Part shown: positions 1 to 7,599 of the stretch, one piece after another
Layout of the letters: each line of letters begins with the position of its first letter
Numbering within the stretch: position 1 is the first letter of the stretch
Assembly (NCBI GenBank): GCA_030740295.1
Contig: JASLXP010000341.1
Span: forward strand, 1 to 22,411
DNA: 22,411 nt
Reading direction: 5' to 3'
DNA from: Planctomycetota bacterium
GTDB taxonomy: Bacteria; Planctomycetota; PUPC01; JACPCR01
Program-made: the position numbers and the translations under genes
Notes under the pieces: generated by a model
What the model saw: only the letters and a program-made list of their open reading frames with translations
The model's database searches: none
Told to the model about the DNA's origin: nothing

Positions 1-630
1 CTGGCTGGCGAGCACGATGATCACACCGGTCGTCGCGGAGGAGCTCTGGATCAGCCCTGTAAAGGCCGCGCTCACCAGGATTCCCATCACCGGGTTATCC
101 ATCTTCTGCATCAGGTCAATGAACGGCTGAAAAGATCGGAGCGGCTTCGTCGCATCGCTCATCATCTGCATTCCGAAAAAGATCAGCCCGAGCCCCATGA
201 GCATGTGCCCATAGTGCTGCACTTTTTCGTTTTTGAAAAAGAAGAGCATGGCAAAGCCGATCGCTACCAGAATCAGAGCGTAGTGGGTCACCTTGAAAGC
301 AATAATCTGAGCGGTAATCGTCGTGCCGATGTTCGCACCCATGATGATGCCAATGGATTGCGACAGGCTGAGCAGTCCCGCGGAAATAAAACCCACGACA
401 AGAACAGTCGTCACCGAGCTTGATTGAATAACAGCCGTGACCAGCGCACCGGCAAAAGCCGCCTTGAAACGGTTGGTTGTCAGCTTGTGCAACAGTTTCT
501 TCATCCCTTGTCCTGCCACCATCTTCAGCGCGTCCGTCATCTGCTCCATTCCGTAAAGGAACAGCGCAAGACCACCGAACAGGCCCATGAAGATGGTGCC
601 AAGCGGCAACGAATCGAGATTGGAATGCAT
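1..630 (-). CDS. Na+/phosphate cotransporter, NptA/PF02690 type (partial)
   Basis: This is the N-terminal 210 codons of a sodium-dependent phosphate cotransporter in the inner membrane; the rest lies beyond the left edge. The reading frame runs unbroken from ATG 628-630 to base 1. Two inverted copies of the family signature are visible: QSSSVTT at residues 69-75 and QSSSATT at residues 195-201. Each sits in a hydrophobic segment, as in NptA/YjbB proteins. The start is supported by an in-frame stop at 661-663 and by AAGGA about 10 bases upstream of the ATG. Many family members carry a C-terminal PhoU-like domain, which would lie outside this window. It follows the PiT gene on the same strand with 146 bp between them, so co-transcription is possible. 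The family call is secure; the transported ion is inferred from the family. Confidence 0.9.
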   Translation of the reverse strand, partial: MHSNLDSLPLGTIFMGLFGGLALFLYGMEQMTDALKMVAGQGMKKLLHKLTTNRFKAAFAGALVTAVIQSSSVTTVLVVGFISAGLLSLSQSIGIIMGANIGTTITAQIIAFKVTHYALILVAIGFAMLFFFKNEKVQHYGHMLMGLGLIFFGMQMMSDATKPLRSFQPFIDLMQKMDNPVMGILVSAAFTGLIQSSSATTGVIIVLASQ

Positions 631-776
631 GAAAATCTGGTCCTTAGAGGATCGGTGGTTTCAAGGCCCGTGTGGTAGAGCTGACCGACAATGCGATTAC
701 CCGCTGAGACACAATCTTCAACCTGTGCGAATCAGATTGGCACAACAAACCGTCGAGATCTTTCCAACTCAGTGCA

Positions 777-2414
777 CTACTCGGGCTCTTCAGTGTCCTC
801 TTCGGCACCCGCAAGAACCTCATCCTGCTGCTGCACATCCGGGCTGTTATCTCCATTCTCTTCTTCCTCTTCATCTTCATCCAATGCAGAGAGGTGATAT
901 GTATCCTCATGTTTGTCTGAACGTTTTTTGAGATAAAACCTGGCGAAGAAATTGATACCGATGGCGATGATAATGCCGACCGTGGAGAGGCGGTACACGA
1001 TGGTCGCAATCGTGCCGGTTGCCACGATGGCAATGATTGGGGCGATGACCCAGCAGGAGACCACCCAGATGGCCCTGCCAAGCTTCAGGTCAGCATCACC
1101 GCGTACAAATACACGGTCAGAAAGTCCCGTGCCCAGGATTGCGGCAAAGGCCACGTAGGTTGTCGAGACCGGCAGCCCCCGCCCTGAAGCGAACGCGATG
1201 ACACTGCCGCTGACGGCTGTGATCACTGAGGCTCGAATACTGTCGTAGTGGACCTTCTTTCCTGCCGAATTCAGATGCGCTTCCTGCGCCAGCGATGGCC
1301 CGGCAGGCCTGAACCGGATGAACGCCCTCGCGATCTTCCGGCACCACTCTGGTGCGTAGAGAGCGACGGAGTCATATTCACTTCCCGTATTTACTGCAGC
1401 ACGGGTGACTCGCTGTGCGTAGGTGGTAAACATCCCCGAAGCCATCAGTATTCCGCAGCCGGCCAGGGCCCACATTCCAGGGCGTAGCTCGATATCTGCA
1501 TCGACGATCTGTGACATTGGAATTTCGCTGACGATGTCGGCCGACGCGCTCACGTCTGCCGTATGTTTCCAGATCTCCAATCCTGCCAGACCGGGGGATG
1601 CTGCATTCGCCAGATCGTTCTGGCCGAATGCAAAGGCCATGCAGATCATGCCAAGCACGGCAGTGGCGTGAAACAGGTATTTCGCATAGCGCCGATGGGT
1701 AATGACCAGGAGCATATGCACGAGGAAGGTGAAGCCGGCCCACAAAACCAGCAGCACCAGGCCTTCGCCGTAGGTCTGAAAAACCTTGGTCTTCACATCT
1801 GCCACCAGAGTGACGTTTTTCAGTCCTTTGAAGACCATGAACCAGGTCAGCCAGGTCAGGATGACTCCCGCGATCCACGGCCCATGCAGGAGAAGCGTCG
1901 CCGTATCTTCGGACTTGTCTCTGATCGCCCCACGGAAGACTCGCATGACGAGGAATGAAGCAATGCCGCTGACAACGATGGAAACAAAGATGCCCAGGAC
2001 AACGGTCCCCACTTTCGGCCAGTTCACATTCTCGGGGCCGGCCACGAACAGAGAAGCGCCTACCAGCTCGAACACCAGGCAGGCTGTGGTACTGACTGGC
2101 ATTCCGAACCCTGAAAAGCCATAGAGCAGAATCGTATCAACAAAGTAAACGCTGATGTAGATCGAAAGAGCCATCCCAACGGTCAACACCATGGGATCAA
2201 AGATGCCCTTTCGCGTGGTCTCCATGACCGGTGAAGAAAACGCAGCCCCAAGGATGACCGCTATTCCGGCAATGACGATAGCTTTCCGCCGGCTGAGTAC
2301 ACGTGCGCCAAATACGGCGTTCACCAGATTCGTCGCGTCATTTCGTCCCACCTCCACACAGTCCCAGATCAGGAAGGCGAGGCCGATGACAGCGGCAATT
2401 GCGATGAAAGACAT
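777..2414 (-). CDS. PiT-family inorganic phosphate transporter (PHO-4) with acidic C-terminal tail
   Basis: This 545-residue low-affinity phosphate permease of the inner membrane belongs to PF01384 and normally works by cation symport with metal-phosphate. The internal duplication typical of the family is clear. GRNDATN is at residues 23-29 and FGQNDLAN at 263-270, and a PVSTT motif follows each half (106-110 and 415-419). Many hydrophobic segments span residues 1-490. The start at ATG 2412-2414 has a strong ribosome site, AGGAGC, 6 bases upstream. After the last membrane segment there is a tail of about 43 residues (503-545) very rich in Glu and Asp, including a run of five Glu. That tail is not part of the core fold. 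No PhoU or DUF47 partner gene lies beside it, unlike many pit loci. The Na+/Pi cotransporter gene follows downstream. Identity is firm; regulation is unknown. Confidence 0.93.
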   Translation of the reverse strand: MSFIAIAAVIGLAFLIWDCVEVGRNDATNLVNAVFGARVLSRRKAIVIAGIAVILGAAFSSPVMETTRKGIFDPMVLTVGMALSIYISVYFVDTILLYGFSGFGMPVSTTACLVFELVGASLFVAGPENVNWPKVGTVVLGIFVSIVVSGIASFLVMRVFRGAIRDKSEDTATLLLHGPWIAGVILTWLTWFMVFKGLKNVTLVADVKTKVFQTYGEGLVLLVLWAGFTFLVHMLLVITHRRYAKYLFHATAVLGMICMAFAFGQNDLANAASPGLAGLEIWKHTADVSASADIVSEIPMSQIVDADIELRPGMWALAGCGILMASGMFTTYAQRVTRAAVNTGSEYDSVALYAPEWCRKIARAFIRFRPAGPSLAQEAHLNSAGKKVHYDSIRASVITAVSGSVIAFASGRGLPVSTTYVAFAAILGTGLSDRVFVRGDADLKLGRAIWVVSCWVIAPIIAIVATGTIATIVYRLSTVGIIIAIGINFFARFYLKKRSDKHEDTYHLSALDEDEEEEENGDNSPDVQQQDEVLAGAEEDTEEPE

Positions 2415-2861
2415 CTATTTGCTCCTTCTTATCAATGTTTAAAGTCACAGATTTCATGTGCCGGCAGATCAGCTCAGGGCCGGGGCCTGGATGCACCCAT
2501 CCGCCCATCGGTCAGCAGCAATGAATAACAATCGCTGTGGCTGGAATTTCCGGCGCGTTCGTCTGCCGTTGAATATAGGAGATGGTCTTCCGATGAGTAT
2601 TGAACGGCTAAACCCCATTCACAATGAAACAGGCAATGATTTCGTATTCTCAATGGCTCCTTTCCGCTTGCTGCAGAGTTTTCATCAAATATGAAGACAC
2701 TGTGAAGTCAGCGGAATAGCATTCGTGGTGCCGTTTCGCGTGCTCCGCTGAAACCTGAACCGTTCAGGTACAGAGACACTCCTTGATACATGGACGTGGC
2801 CGCAAGCTTCGTTGGGCACGTACCTTGCGGTTATCCACCGTATTCAAAAGGAACGCAACAG
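2415..2861. other. divergent intergenic region between the PiT gene and mgtE
   Basis: This stretch of 447 bases separates two divergent transporter genes and must hold both promoters. No convincing ORF is present; the short open frames in it have no recognisable protein character. The PiT ribosome site (AGGAGC, 2421-2426 on minus) and the mgtE ribosome site (AAGGA, near 2849) lie at its ends. A perfect inverted repeat is at 2754-2768. No M-box or other Mg2+ riboswitch consensus and no clear Pho box could be recognised by eye. The part around 2660-2740 is noticeably more AT-rich than the genes on either side. Confidence 0.6.
2754..2768. promoter_or_regulatory. 15-bp inverted repeat upstream of mgtE (possible operator)
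   Basis: CCTGAAC and GTTCAGG flank a single central C, giving perfect 7-bp arms. It lies 94 bases before the mgtE start codon. The one-base centre suits a dimeric repressor site better than an RNA hairpin. No regulator is known for it, so the role is only a suggestion. Confidence 0.3.
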
Positions 2862-4220
2862 ATGTCCGTTTCTCACCTCAGAAACTTGATCCTGCCTGAT
2901 GTTAAGGACCTGATTGATAACGGAGACTGGCATCCCCTCGTGAGCCTTGTGTCGCTCCTCCATCCAAGCGACAGCGCGGAGCTCCTTGGCGAGCTTGGTA
3001 CCTCCCCCCTGGTTGAGCTTATTCGCCGGCTGCCGTATCCGGTGAACGTGGAGTTTTTTTCCAAGCTGGAAGAATTCGACCAGATCGAGCTGCTCGAGCA
3101 GGTGGGCCGCACCGCGGTCATTCAGCTTGTCGAAAACATGCCGCCCGATGACCGCTCGGCCCTCCTGAGGCAACTGCCCCCGGCCACGGTGGATGCCATC
3201 CTGCCCTACATCGCCCAGGTGGAACGCAACGATATCCGCCGCCTGCTGGATTATGAGGATGACACGGCCGGCGCCATCATGACGACGGAGTACGCCACGG
3301 TCAGCCCGGATATGACCGTCGGTGAAGCCCTTCAGAAACTACGCCAGGTGGCACCGGAAAGGGAGACGATCTACATCGTATACGTGGTCGGTGAGTTTAA
3401 TCGTCTGAAGGGAGTGGTCTCGCTGCGAGATCTGGTAACGGCCAGGCCGGATTTGCACATTTCTGAGATCATGGTCGAGAACGTCATCTCTACAAGCGTT
3501 CACACGGATCAGGAAGAGGTGGCGGAGGCAGTCAAAAAGTATGACTTCCTGGCCATGCCGGTCTTGGACGATCAGGGACGGCTGGTTGGCATCGTCACTC
3601 ACGACGACATCGTGGACATCCTTGAAGAGGAGTATACCGAAGACGTGCATCGTCTCGGCGCTGTCGAGCCCCTCGATATGCCTTATTTCTCGACCGGCCT
3701 TTGGGGGCTGGTCCGGCGGAGGGGGCTGTGGCTGGCGGTGCTCTTTCTTGGAGAGATGTTCACCGGAACGGCCCTCCGCTTTTACGAAGGGTCCCTCGAG
3801 AAGGCAATCATACTGATGGCCTTCGTGCCCTTGATCATCTCATCCGGTGGTAACTCGGGCGCGCAGAGCGTGGCCTTGATCACAAGAGCCCTCGGCGTGG
3901 GCGAGATCAGCTTGAAGGACTGGGTGCGTGTGTTCTGGCGTGAATCCGCCATGGGAATCTCGCTGGGCCTCCTGCTTGGAACGATGGGTTTTTTCAGGGC
4001 CCTCATGTGGAACTTCACTTACATGCAGGCAGCGTGTGTCAGCATCGCTCTCATTGGCGTTGTCACCATCGGCACCCTCCTGGGGTCTATGCTGCCCCTC
4101 TTTTTTGAGAGAATCGGGCTCGACCCGGCAGTCACTTCTTCACCCTTCGTGGCATCCATCGTTGATGTCATGGGTATCGTCCTCTACTTCAGTGTGGCAA
4201 AGCTGCTGCTTGGGATCTGA
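2862..4220 (+). CDS. mgtE: magnesium transporter MgtE
   Basis: This 452-residue Mg2+ channel of the inner membrane is close to the usual family length. The order is an MgtE N-domain of helical repeats (about residues 15-125, with the family motif PPDDRSALLRQLP at 94-106), two CBS domains (about 130-255), and a membrane domain of five helices (about 280-452). The membrane domain carries the conserved GGNSGAQS at 329-336 and, in the last helix region, DPAVTSSPFV then DVMG (421-438). In known MgtE proteins the cytosolic N and CBS domains sense Mg2+ and close the pore. The start at 2862 is chosen over an in-frame ATG at 2790 because AAGGA lies about 9 bases upstream, the length then fits, and the extra 24 residues look random. 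It diverges from the phosphate transporters. Confidence 0.96.
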   Translation: MSVSHLRNLILPDVKDLIDNGDWHPLVSLVSLLHPSDSAELLGELGTSPLVELIRRLPYPVNVEFFSKLEEFDQIELLEQVGRTAVIQLVENMPPDDRSALLRQLPPATVDAILPYIAQVERNDIRRLLDYEDDTAGAIMTTEYATVSPDMTVGEALQKLRQVAPERETIYIVYVVGEFNRLKGVVSLRDLVTARPDLHISEIMVENVISTSVHTDQEEVAEAVKKYDFLAMPVLDDQGRLVGIVTHDDIVDILEEEYTEDVHRLGAVEPLDMPYFSTGLWGLVRRRGLWLAVLFLGEMFTGTALRFYEGSLEKAIILMAFVPLIISSGGNSGAQSVALITRALGVGEISLKDWVRVFWRESAMGISLGLLLGTMGFFRALMWNFTYMQAACVSIALIGVVTIGTLLGSMLPLFFERIGLDPAVTSSPFVASIVDVMGIVLYFSVAKLLLGI

Positions 4221-4255
4221 CTGGAATCGTGGAGGGGGGCCAGCGAGGCCGGGCA

Positions 4256-4388
4256 CTGGATTCTGGATTCTGGATTCTGGATGCTGGATTCAGGATTCAG
4301 GATTCAGGATTCAGGATTCACCATTCACCATTCACCAATCACAATTCACAATTCACAATTCACAATTCACAGTTCACCATTCACTCTT
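4256..4388. repeat. array of 19 tandem heptamers with a drifting unit
   Basis: The 133 bases divide exactly into nineteen 7-bp units. In order they are five CTGGATT (one ending in G), four CAGGATT, two CACCATT, one CACCAAT, four CACAATT, one CACAGTT, one CACCATT and one CACTCTT. Every unit starts with C, and nearly all end in ATT. The consensus changes in steps along the array, as expected from slippage or unequal expansion of an ancestral unit. It begins 35 bases after the mgtE stop and is not coding. It resembles the heptanucleotide short tandem repeats reported in cyanobacteria and other bacteria. Function, if any, is unknown. Confidence 0.93.
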
Positions 4389-4533
4389 AATTCCAACCGC
4401 CCATTGGCCCTCTGTGTGCAAATAGCCTGGAACTGACAACCAGGACTGGTTACAGCGAAAAGCTGCAGTGATCTGCCGTGGTGTTCCGGCAGAGATACGA
4501 AAGCTGCAGATTCTTTCTTCAAAGGAGGGCGTC

Positions 4534-4734
4534 ATGGATACACACAGATTAATCGAAAAAGACGATCCGTCTGTAAGACAACTGAATCGCAGACGTAAGA
4601 AAATGAAGTGTCTGGGGTGCGGAAAGGAGTTCCTGACTGACCGGTGTCATCGTATCTGCCGCATGTGCAGAAGGCGGAACAATCGGAATGGAAACTTCAT
4701 CCCAGGAATCATGCTCACATCATCTGGTGTGTGA
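4534..4734 (+). CDS. small zinc-ribbon protein of unknown function
   Basis: This short gene encodes 66 residues. It begins with a charged stretch rich in Lys and Arg (about residues 17-26). A cysteine cluster follows, CLGCGKEFLTDRCHRICRMC: two CxxC knuckles about 13 residues apart, with an extra Cys between them. That pattern (CLxC, then K-x-F, then RICxxC) is common in small bacterial zinc-ribbon proteins that may bind nucleic acid or act as regulators. The start is supported by an almost ideal ribosome site, AAAGGAGG at 4521-4528, 5 bases before the ATG; an upstream in-frame ATG at 4468 has no such site. It stands alone between the heptamer array and a non-coding stretch. No specific role can be given. 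Confidence 0.72.
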   Translation: MDTHRLIEKDDPSVRQLNRRRKKMKCLGCGKEFLTDRCHRICRMCRRRNNRNGNFIPGIMLTSSGV

Positions 4735-5054
4735 CCCAAGTCTGTGGCAAGAATCAGGACGGGCATCTGGAGTTCAGTGATCGGGGGCGCGGAATCCCAA
4801 TGAAAAGGTGGCACTACGGACCGCGGCACTACATCCCAACACGCTGTTATCGCTTTCACGCACACCGCAAAAGCTGCAGCGCACCCCGGCCCCTTCATCA
4901 GCTATCCCAACTGATGCTGCTAAGTTCAGTCTCGTGTCGGCCGGCTTCGCTCAGCCTGCCCGAGGAGTCTCAGGAACCCGCTGAAGGGCAACTACAAACC
5001 ACCACACTGCAGACCATCACTCGATTACACCATCCTTCCATCGCTTCCGGCATG

Positions 5055-5067
5055 GTGCTCCGAGCAC
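5055..5067. promoter_or_regulatory. inverted repeat just upstream of the sigma-54 promoter (candidate activator site)
   Basis: GTGCTC and GAGCAC flank one central C, a perfect dyad. Its centre is about 56 bases before the predicted transcription start. That is closer than the usual 80-150 for NtrC-type enhancers but within reported ranges. It is the only clear dyad next to the promoter, so it is a candidate site for the activator encoded at 6103-7515. This is inference from position and symmetry. Confidence 0.35.
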
Positions 5068-5090
5068 AGAGAACCGAGTCTCATGCATCC

Positions 5091-5106
5091 CGGCATTGAC
5101 TTTGCA
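5091..5106 (+). promoter_or_regulatory. sigma-54 (RpoN) promoter for usp and the response regulator
   Basis: The sequence CGGCATTGACTTTGCA matches the -24/-12 consensus TGGCACG-N4-TTGCW at the invariant GG (5092-5093) and GC (5104-5105). Exactly 10 bases separate them, and it also matches the flanking CA and TT. Transcription would start near 5117, leaving a leader of about 43 bases to the usp ATG at 5160. The second gene downstream encodes an activator with the sigma-54-contacting GAFTGA loop, which supports the assignment. Confidence 0.7.
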
Positions 5107-5159
5107 TTTCCGTACTGGCGCAAAATCTCCTGCAAATCCTGCATACGGAGGACGGTGCC

Positions 5160-6098
5160 ATGCAAGCAATTCACAGGATACTCGTCACGACCGATCTTTC
5201 TGAAGGCTCAGAAATCGCGCTTCCCTGGGCTGAGATTCTTGGCAAAAAGTTCGGGGCGCGAGTCAAACTGCTTTGCGTCATTCATCCTGATATCGTCGGC
5301 CACTATCCGTATTTCGGATTGCCTGAAACGCTCGACGTAGCTGTGGCCCGAAGCGATGCCCGCAAACGCATGGAGCGAATGGTCCAGGAACGCAGCCTGG
5401 ATCATAAAATCGAAATCGAAGTCGAAGCCGATCCCTCTGCAAGCCGCGGCATTATCAAGACCGCGGAGAAAGAACTGTTTGACCTCATCGTAATGAGCAC
5501 TCATGGGCGTTCAGGGCTGGGACACTTTGTACTGGGCAGCGTGGTCGAACGTGTTGTCCAGCACTCGAAGGTCCCCGTACTTGCCGTCCGCGAGGGTGCC
5601 GATCCTTATCTCACAGGGGATCGCATTGGTCGTGTGCTCTGCCCGACTGACCTTTCCGAACACTCACTGCGAGGCATTCGGGCCGGCATCATGCTCGCCC
5701 GGCCATTCCAGGCACAGGTGGACATCCTGCATGTCGCGGCGGGTGAGCCAGGCGAGCACGGAGGTGTCAGTTACATGCATTCGGATGAGCCCAGCCTCTG
5801 GGATTTGCGGGACCAGCTTGATGCACTTGTTCCTCCGTCTGAATTCCCAGGCGCTAACATTCAACACCACGTGATGCGCGGCCAGCCGACAAAATGCATC
5901 AACCAGTTCGCGGACGAAAACAACTGCGCGCTTATCGCCCTTTCCACGCACGGGCACGATGCTATTTCTGATTTCCTTCTTGGCAGCACGACGGAACGCG
6001 TGCTCCGGCACAGTAACCAACCGGTCTTCATCGTGCCTTCCCATGTGAGTGAATACCGGGCCGATGCACCGGCCGTCGCAGCAACCACCGCAACCTGA
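5160..6098 (+). CDS. universal stress protein with two UspA domains
   Basis: This 312-residue cytoplasmic protein has two tandem UspA folds (about residues 1-145 and 155-300). Each domain opens with a strand ending in a conserved TDLSE (11-15 and 163-167). Each closes with the nucleotide-binding signature STHG-x9-GS (G116 and G126-S127 in domain 1; STHGHDAISDFLLGS in domain 2), so both could bind ATP. The classic first Gly of the G-2x-G motif is replaced by Met or Leu. Tandem Usp proteins are usually induced by energy or oxygen stress. The start has GGAGG 8 bases upstream. The gene is preceded by a sigma-54 promoter and followed after 4 bases by the sigma-54 activator gene, so the two are almost surely one operon. 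Confidence 0.94.
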   Translation: MQAIHRILVTTDLSEGSEIALPWAEILGKKFGARVKLLCVIHPDIVGHYPYFGLPETLDVAVARSDARKRMERMVQERSLDHKIEIEVEADPSASRGIIKTAEKELFDLIVMSTHGRSGLGHFVLGSVVERVVQHSKVPVLAVREGADPYLTGDRIGRVLCPTDLSEHSLRGIRAGIMLARPFQAQVDILHVAAGEPGEHGGVSYMHSDEPSLWDLRDQLDALVPPSEFPGANIQHHVMRGQPTKCINQFADENNCALIALSTHGHDAISDFLLGSTTERVLRHSNQPVFIVPSHVSEYRADAPAVAATTAT

Positions 6099-6102
6099 AA
6101 AC

Positions 6103-7515
6103 ATGTCACAGACCGTCCTGATCGTCGATGACGAAGAGAACATCCGGCAGGGGCTGGCCGAGATCCTGGCCGATGAAGGATTCCACGTGGAAACAGCATC
6201 CGATGGCCGTGAGGCGCTTGTGCGCTCCGCAGAGACTGCCCCCGATATTGTACTCACAGATGTCAGAATGCCTGGCATGGACGGGATGGAGCTGCTCGCA
6301 CATGTAAGGAGCCAAAATGATGAATTGCCCGTGATCATCATGACCGCGTTCGGCTCAGTCACATCTGCCGTGGATGCAATGAAATCCGGCGCCGCAGATT
6401 ATCTGACCAAGCCGATTAACGTGGAAGAGTTAAGCGTTGTCATCAGGAACACTCTTCTCCGAAAGAATCTCCAGCAGGAGGTCCGCCTGCTGCGCGACAG
6501 GGTTGGCTCGGAAGACCAGCCGAAGAAACTGATCGGTGACAGCCATGAAATGCGCAGAGTTTCCGAGGCCATCGATCAGGTCGCCCCCACAAACGTCACC
6601 GTTCTTATCCTGGGCGAGACCGGCACTGGCAAGGAACTGGTTGCGGAGGCCATCCACAAGCGCAGCCCGCGTAAAGAAGGCCCATTCATCAAGCTCAATT
6701 GCAGCACGCTCTCTGAAAACCTTCTCGAAAGCGAGCTGTTCGGCCACGAGAAGGGTGCATTTACAGGCGCGTCGGAACAGAGAAGAGGCAAGTTTGAAGA
6801 TGCACACAAGGGCACACTCTTCCTGGATGAGGTAGGCGAGATCAGCGGCCCCACCCAAGTCAAGCTGCTCCGGTTCCTGCAGGAACAGGCGTTCGAACGC
6901 GTTGGAGGCAATGACACCATCCATGTCGATGTACGTCTGCTCGCTGCGACGAATCAGAATCTGGATGCCCAGATTGAGGCCGGCGATTTCCGCCAGGACC
7001 TCTACTACAGGCTCAACGTCATCACCATCGAGCTACCACCTCTGAGAGAGAGGAAGGGAGACATCCCGCCCCTCGTTCAGTTCTTTGTGGACAGGTACAC
7101 CAGGAAAAACAGCAAGCCTGTTCGCTGGATTCATCCGTCGGTGATCCGCGCTCTGTCACAATACAATTGGCCTGGAAATATCCGGGAACTGGAAAACGTC
7201 ATCGAAAGGTCTGTCGTCCTCGCAGAGGGCGGTGTCCTCGAGACCAGCCATCTCCCCGACCAGTTCCATGCTAGCGAAGAGTCCGAGGTCATCCGTTTCC
7301 CGGGCTCGAGCCTTAAACAGATCGAGCGCTACGCCATCGAAAAGACCCTCGATCACACGGGGGGAAACAGAACCCGTACCGCCCGCGTCCTCGGAATCAG
7401 TGTGAGGAAACTACAATACAAGCTGAAGGAATACGCGGCGAAAGACAAGGCCGAACTGGGCGAATCGAGAGGCGGACTCGAAGCAGCGCTTCCCCCCCCT
7501 GGTCGCCCTTCATGA
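6103..7515 (+). CDS. NtrC-family sigma-54-dependent response regulator
   Basis: This 470-residue cytoplasmic transcription activator has three parts. A receiver domain (1-120) has acidic residues D10/E11, phospho-acceptor D53 in TDVRMPGMDG, T81 and K103. An AAA+ domain (about 142-370) has Walker A GETGTGKE (171-178), GAFTGA (218-223, the sigma-54 contact loop) and Walker B LFLDE (239-243). A C-terminal Fis-type helix-turn-helix (GGNRTRTARVLGISVRKLQYKL) binds DNA. All catalytic residues are present, so it should be active when phosphorylated. No histidine kinase gene is in the window, which makes it an orphan here. The start at ATG 6103 is taken because the receiver fold begins there; a GTG at 6049 would overlap usp. 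The gap to usp is 4 bases and no strong ribosome site is seen, which suggests translational coupling. Confidence 0.95.
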   Translation: MSQTVLIVDDEENIRQGLAEILADEGFHVETASDGREALVRSAETAPDIVLTDVRMPGMDGMELLAHVRSQNDELPVIIMTAFGSVTSAVDAMKSGAADYLTKPINVEELSVVIRNTLLRKNLQQEVRLLRDRVGSEDQPKKLIGDSHEMRRVSEAIDQVAPTNVTVLILGETGTGKELVAEAIHKRSPRKEGPFIKLNCSTLSENLLESELFGHEKGAFTGASEQRRGKFEDAHKGTLFLDEVGEISGPTQVKLLRFLQEQAFERVGGNDTIHVDVRLLAATNQNLDAQIEAGDFRQDLYYRLNVITIELPPLRERKGDIPPLVQFFVDRYTRKNSKPVRWIHPSVIRALSQYNWPGNIRELENVIERSVVLAEGGVLETSHLPDQFHASEESEVIRFPGSSLKQIERYAIEKTLDHTGGNRTRTARVLGISVRKLQYKLKEYAAKDKAELGESRGGLEAALPPPGRPS

Positions 7516-7533
7516 CGCAAATCCCGGAGCCTG

Positions 7534-7550
7534 GTGCATTCTCAATGCGC
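7534..7550. terminator. weak hairpin between convergent genes
   Basis: GTGCATT and AATGCGC pair over 7 bp (one G-T) around a CTC loop, 19 bases after the response-regulator stop and between two convergent genes. There is no clear T-run on either strand, so it is at best a poor intrinsic terminator. Confidence 0.25.
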
Positions 7551-7599
7551 TTGAATTAGATCCGCTTGCCTCCACTCGCATCCTCCCACACCCTCCGGC

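Larger units (their letters stand above)
4735..5159. other. non-coding region upstream of usp
   Basis: These 425 bases hold no credible gene. One plus-strand frame (4644-5099) stays open, but its composition is rich in His, Arg and Ser and it has no start signal. The right end holds regulatory sequence: a perfect GTGCTC/GAGCAC inverted repeat (5055-5067), a sigma-54-type promoter (5091-5106) and the usp ribosome site (GGAGG at 5147-5151). The rest, about 4735-5050, shows nothing recognisable. Confidence 0.6.

Noticed and set aside
2458..2694. 78-residue ORF between the PiT gene and mgtE
   Set aside because: It has a GTG start without a ribosome site and no recognisable protein pattern in a divergent promoter region.
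2790..2861. Upstream ATG for mgtE adding 24 residues
   Set aside because: The ATG at 2862 has a good ribosome site and gives the usual family length.
2415..2861. M-box (ykoK) Mg2+ riboswitch before mgtE
   Set aside because: None of the conserved M-box core sequence could be recognised.
4256..4388. CRISPR array
   Set aside because: The units are directly adjacent 7-mers with no spacers, and there are no cas genes.
4644..5099. 151-residue plus-strand ORF across the region before usp
   Set aside because: It overlaps the zinc-ribbon gene in another frame, has no ribosome site, and its composition (many His, Arg, Ser, Cys, Gln) looks like translated non-coding DNA.
6049..6102. GTG start giving 18 extra residues on the response regulator
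   Set aside because: The first receiver strand begins at ATG 6103, and the extension overlaps the usp coding sequence.
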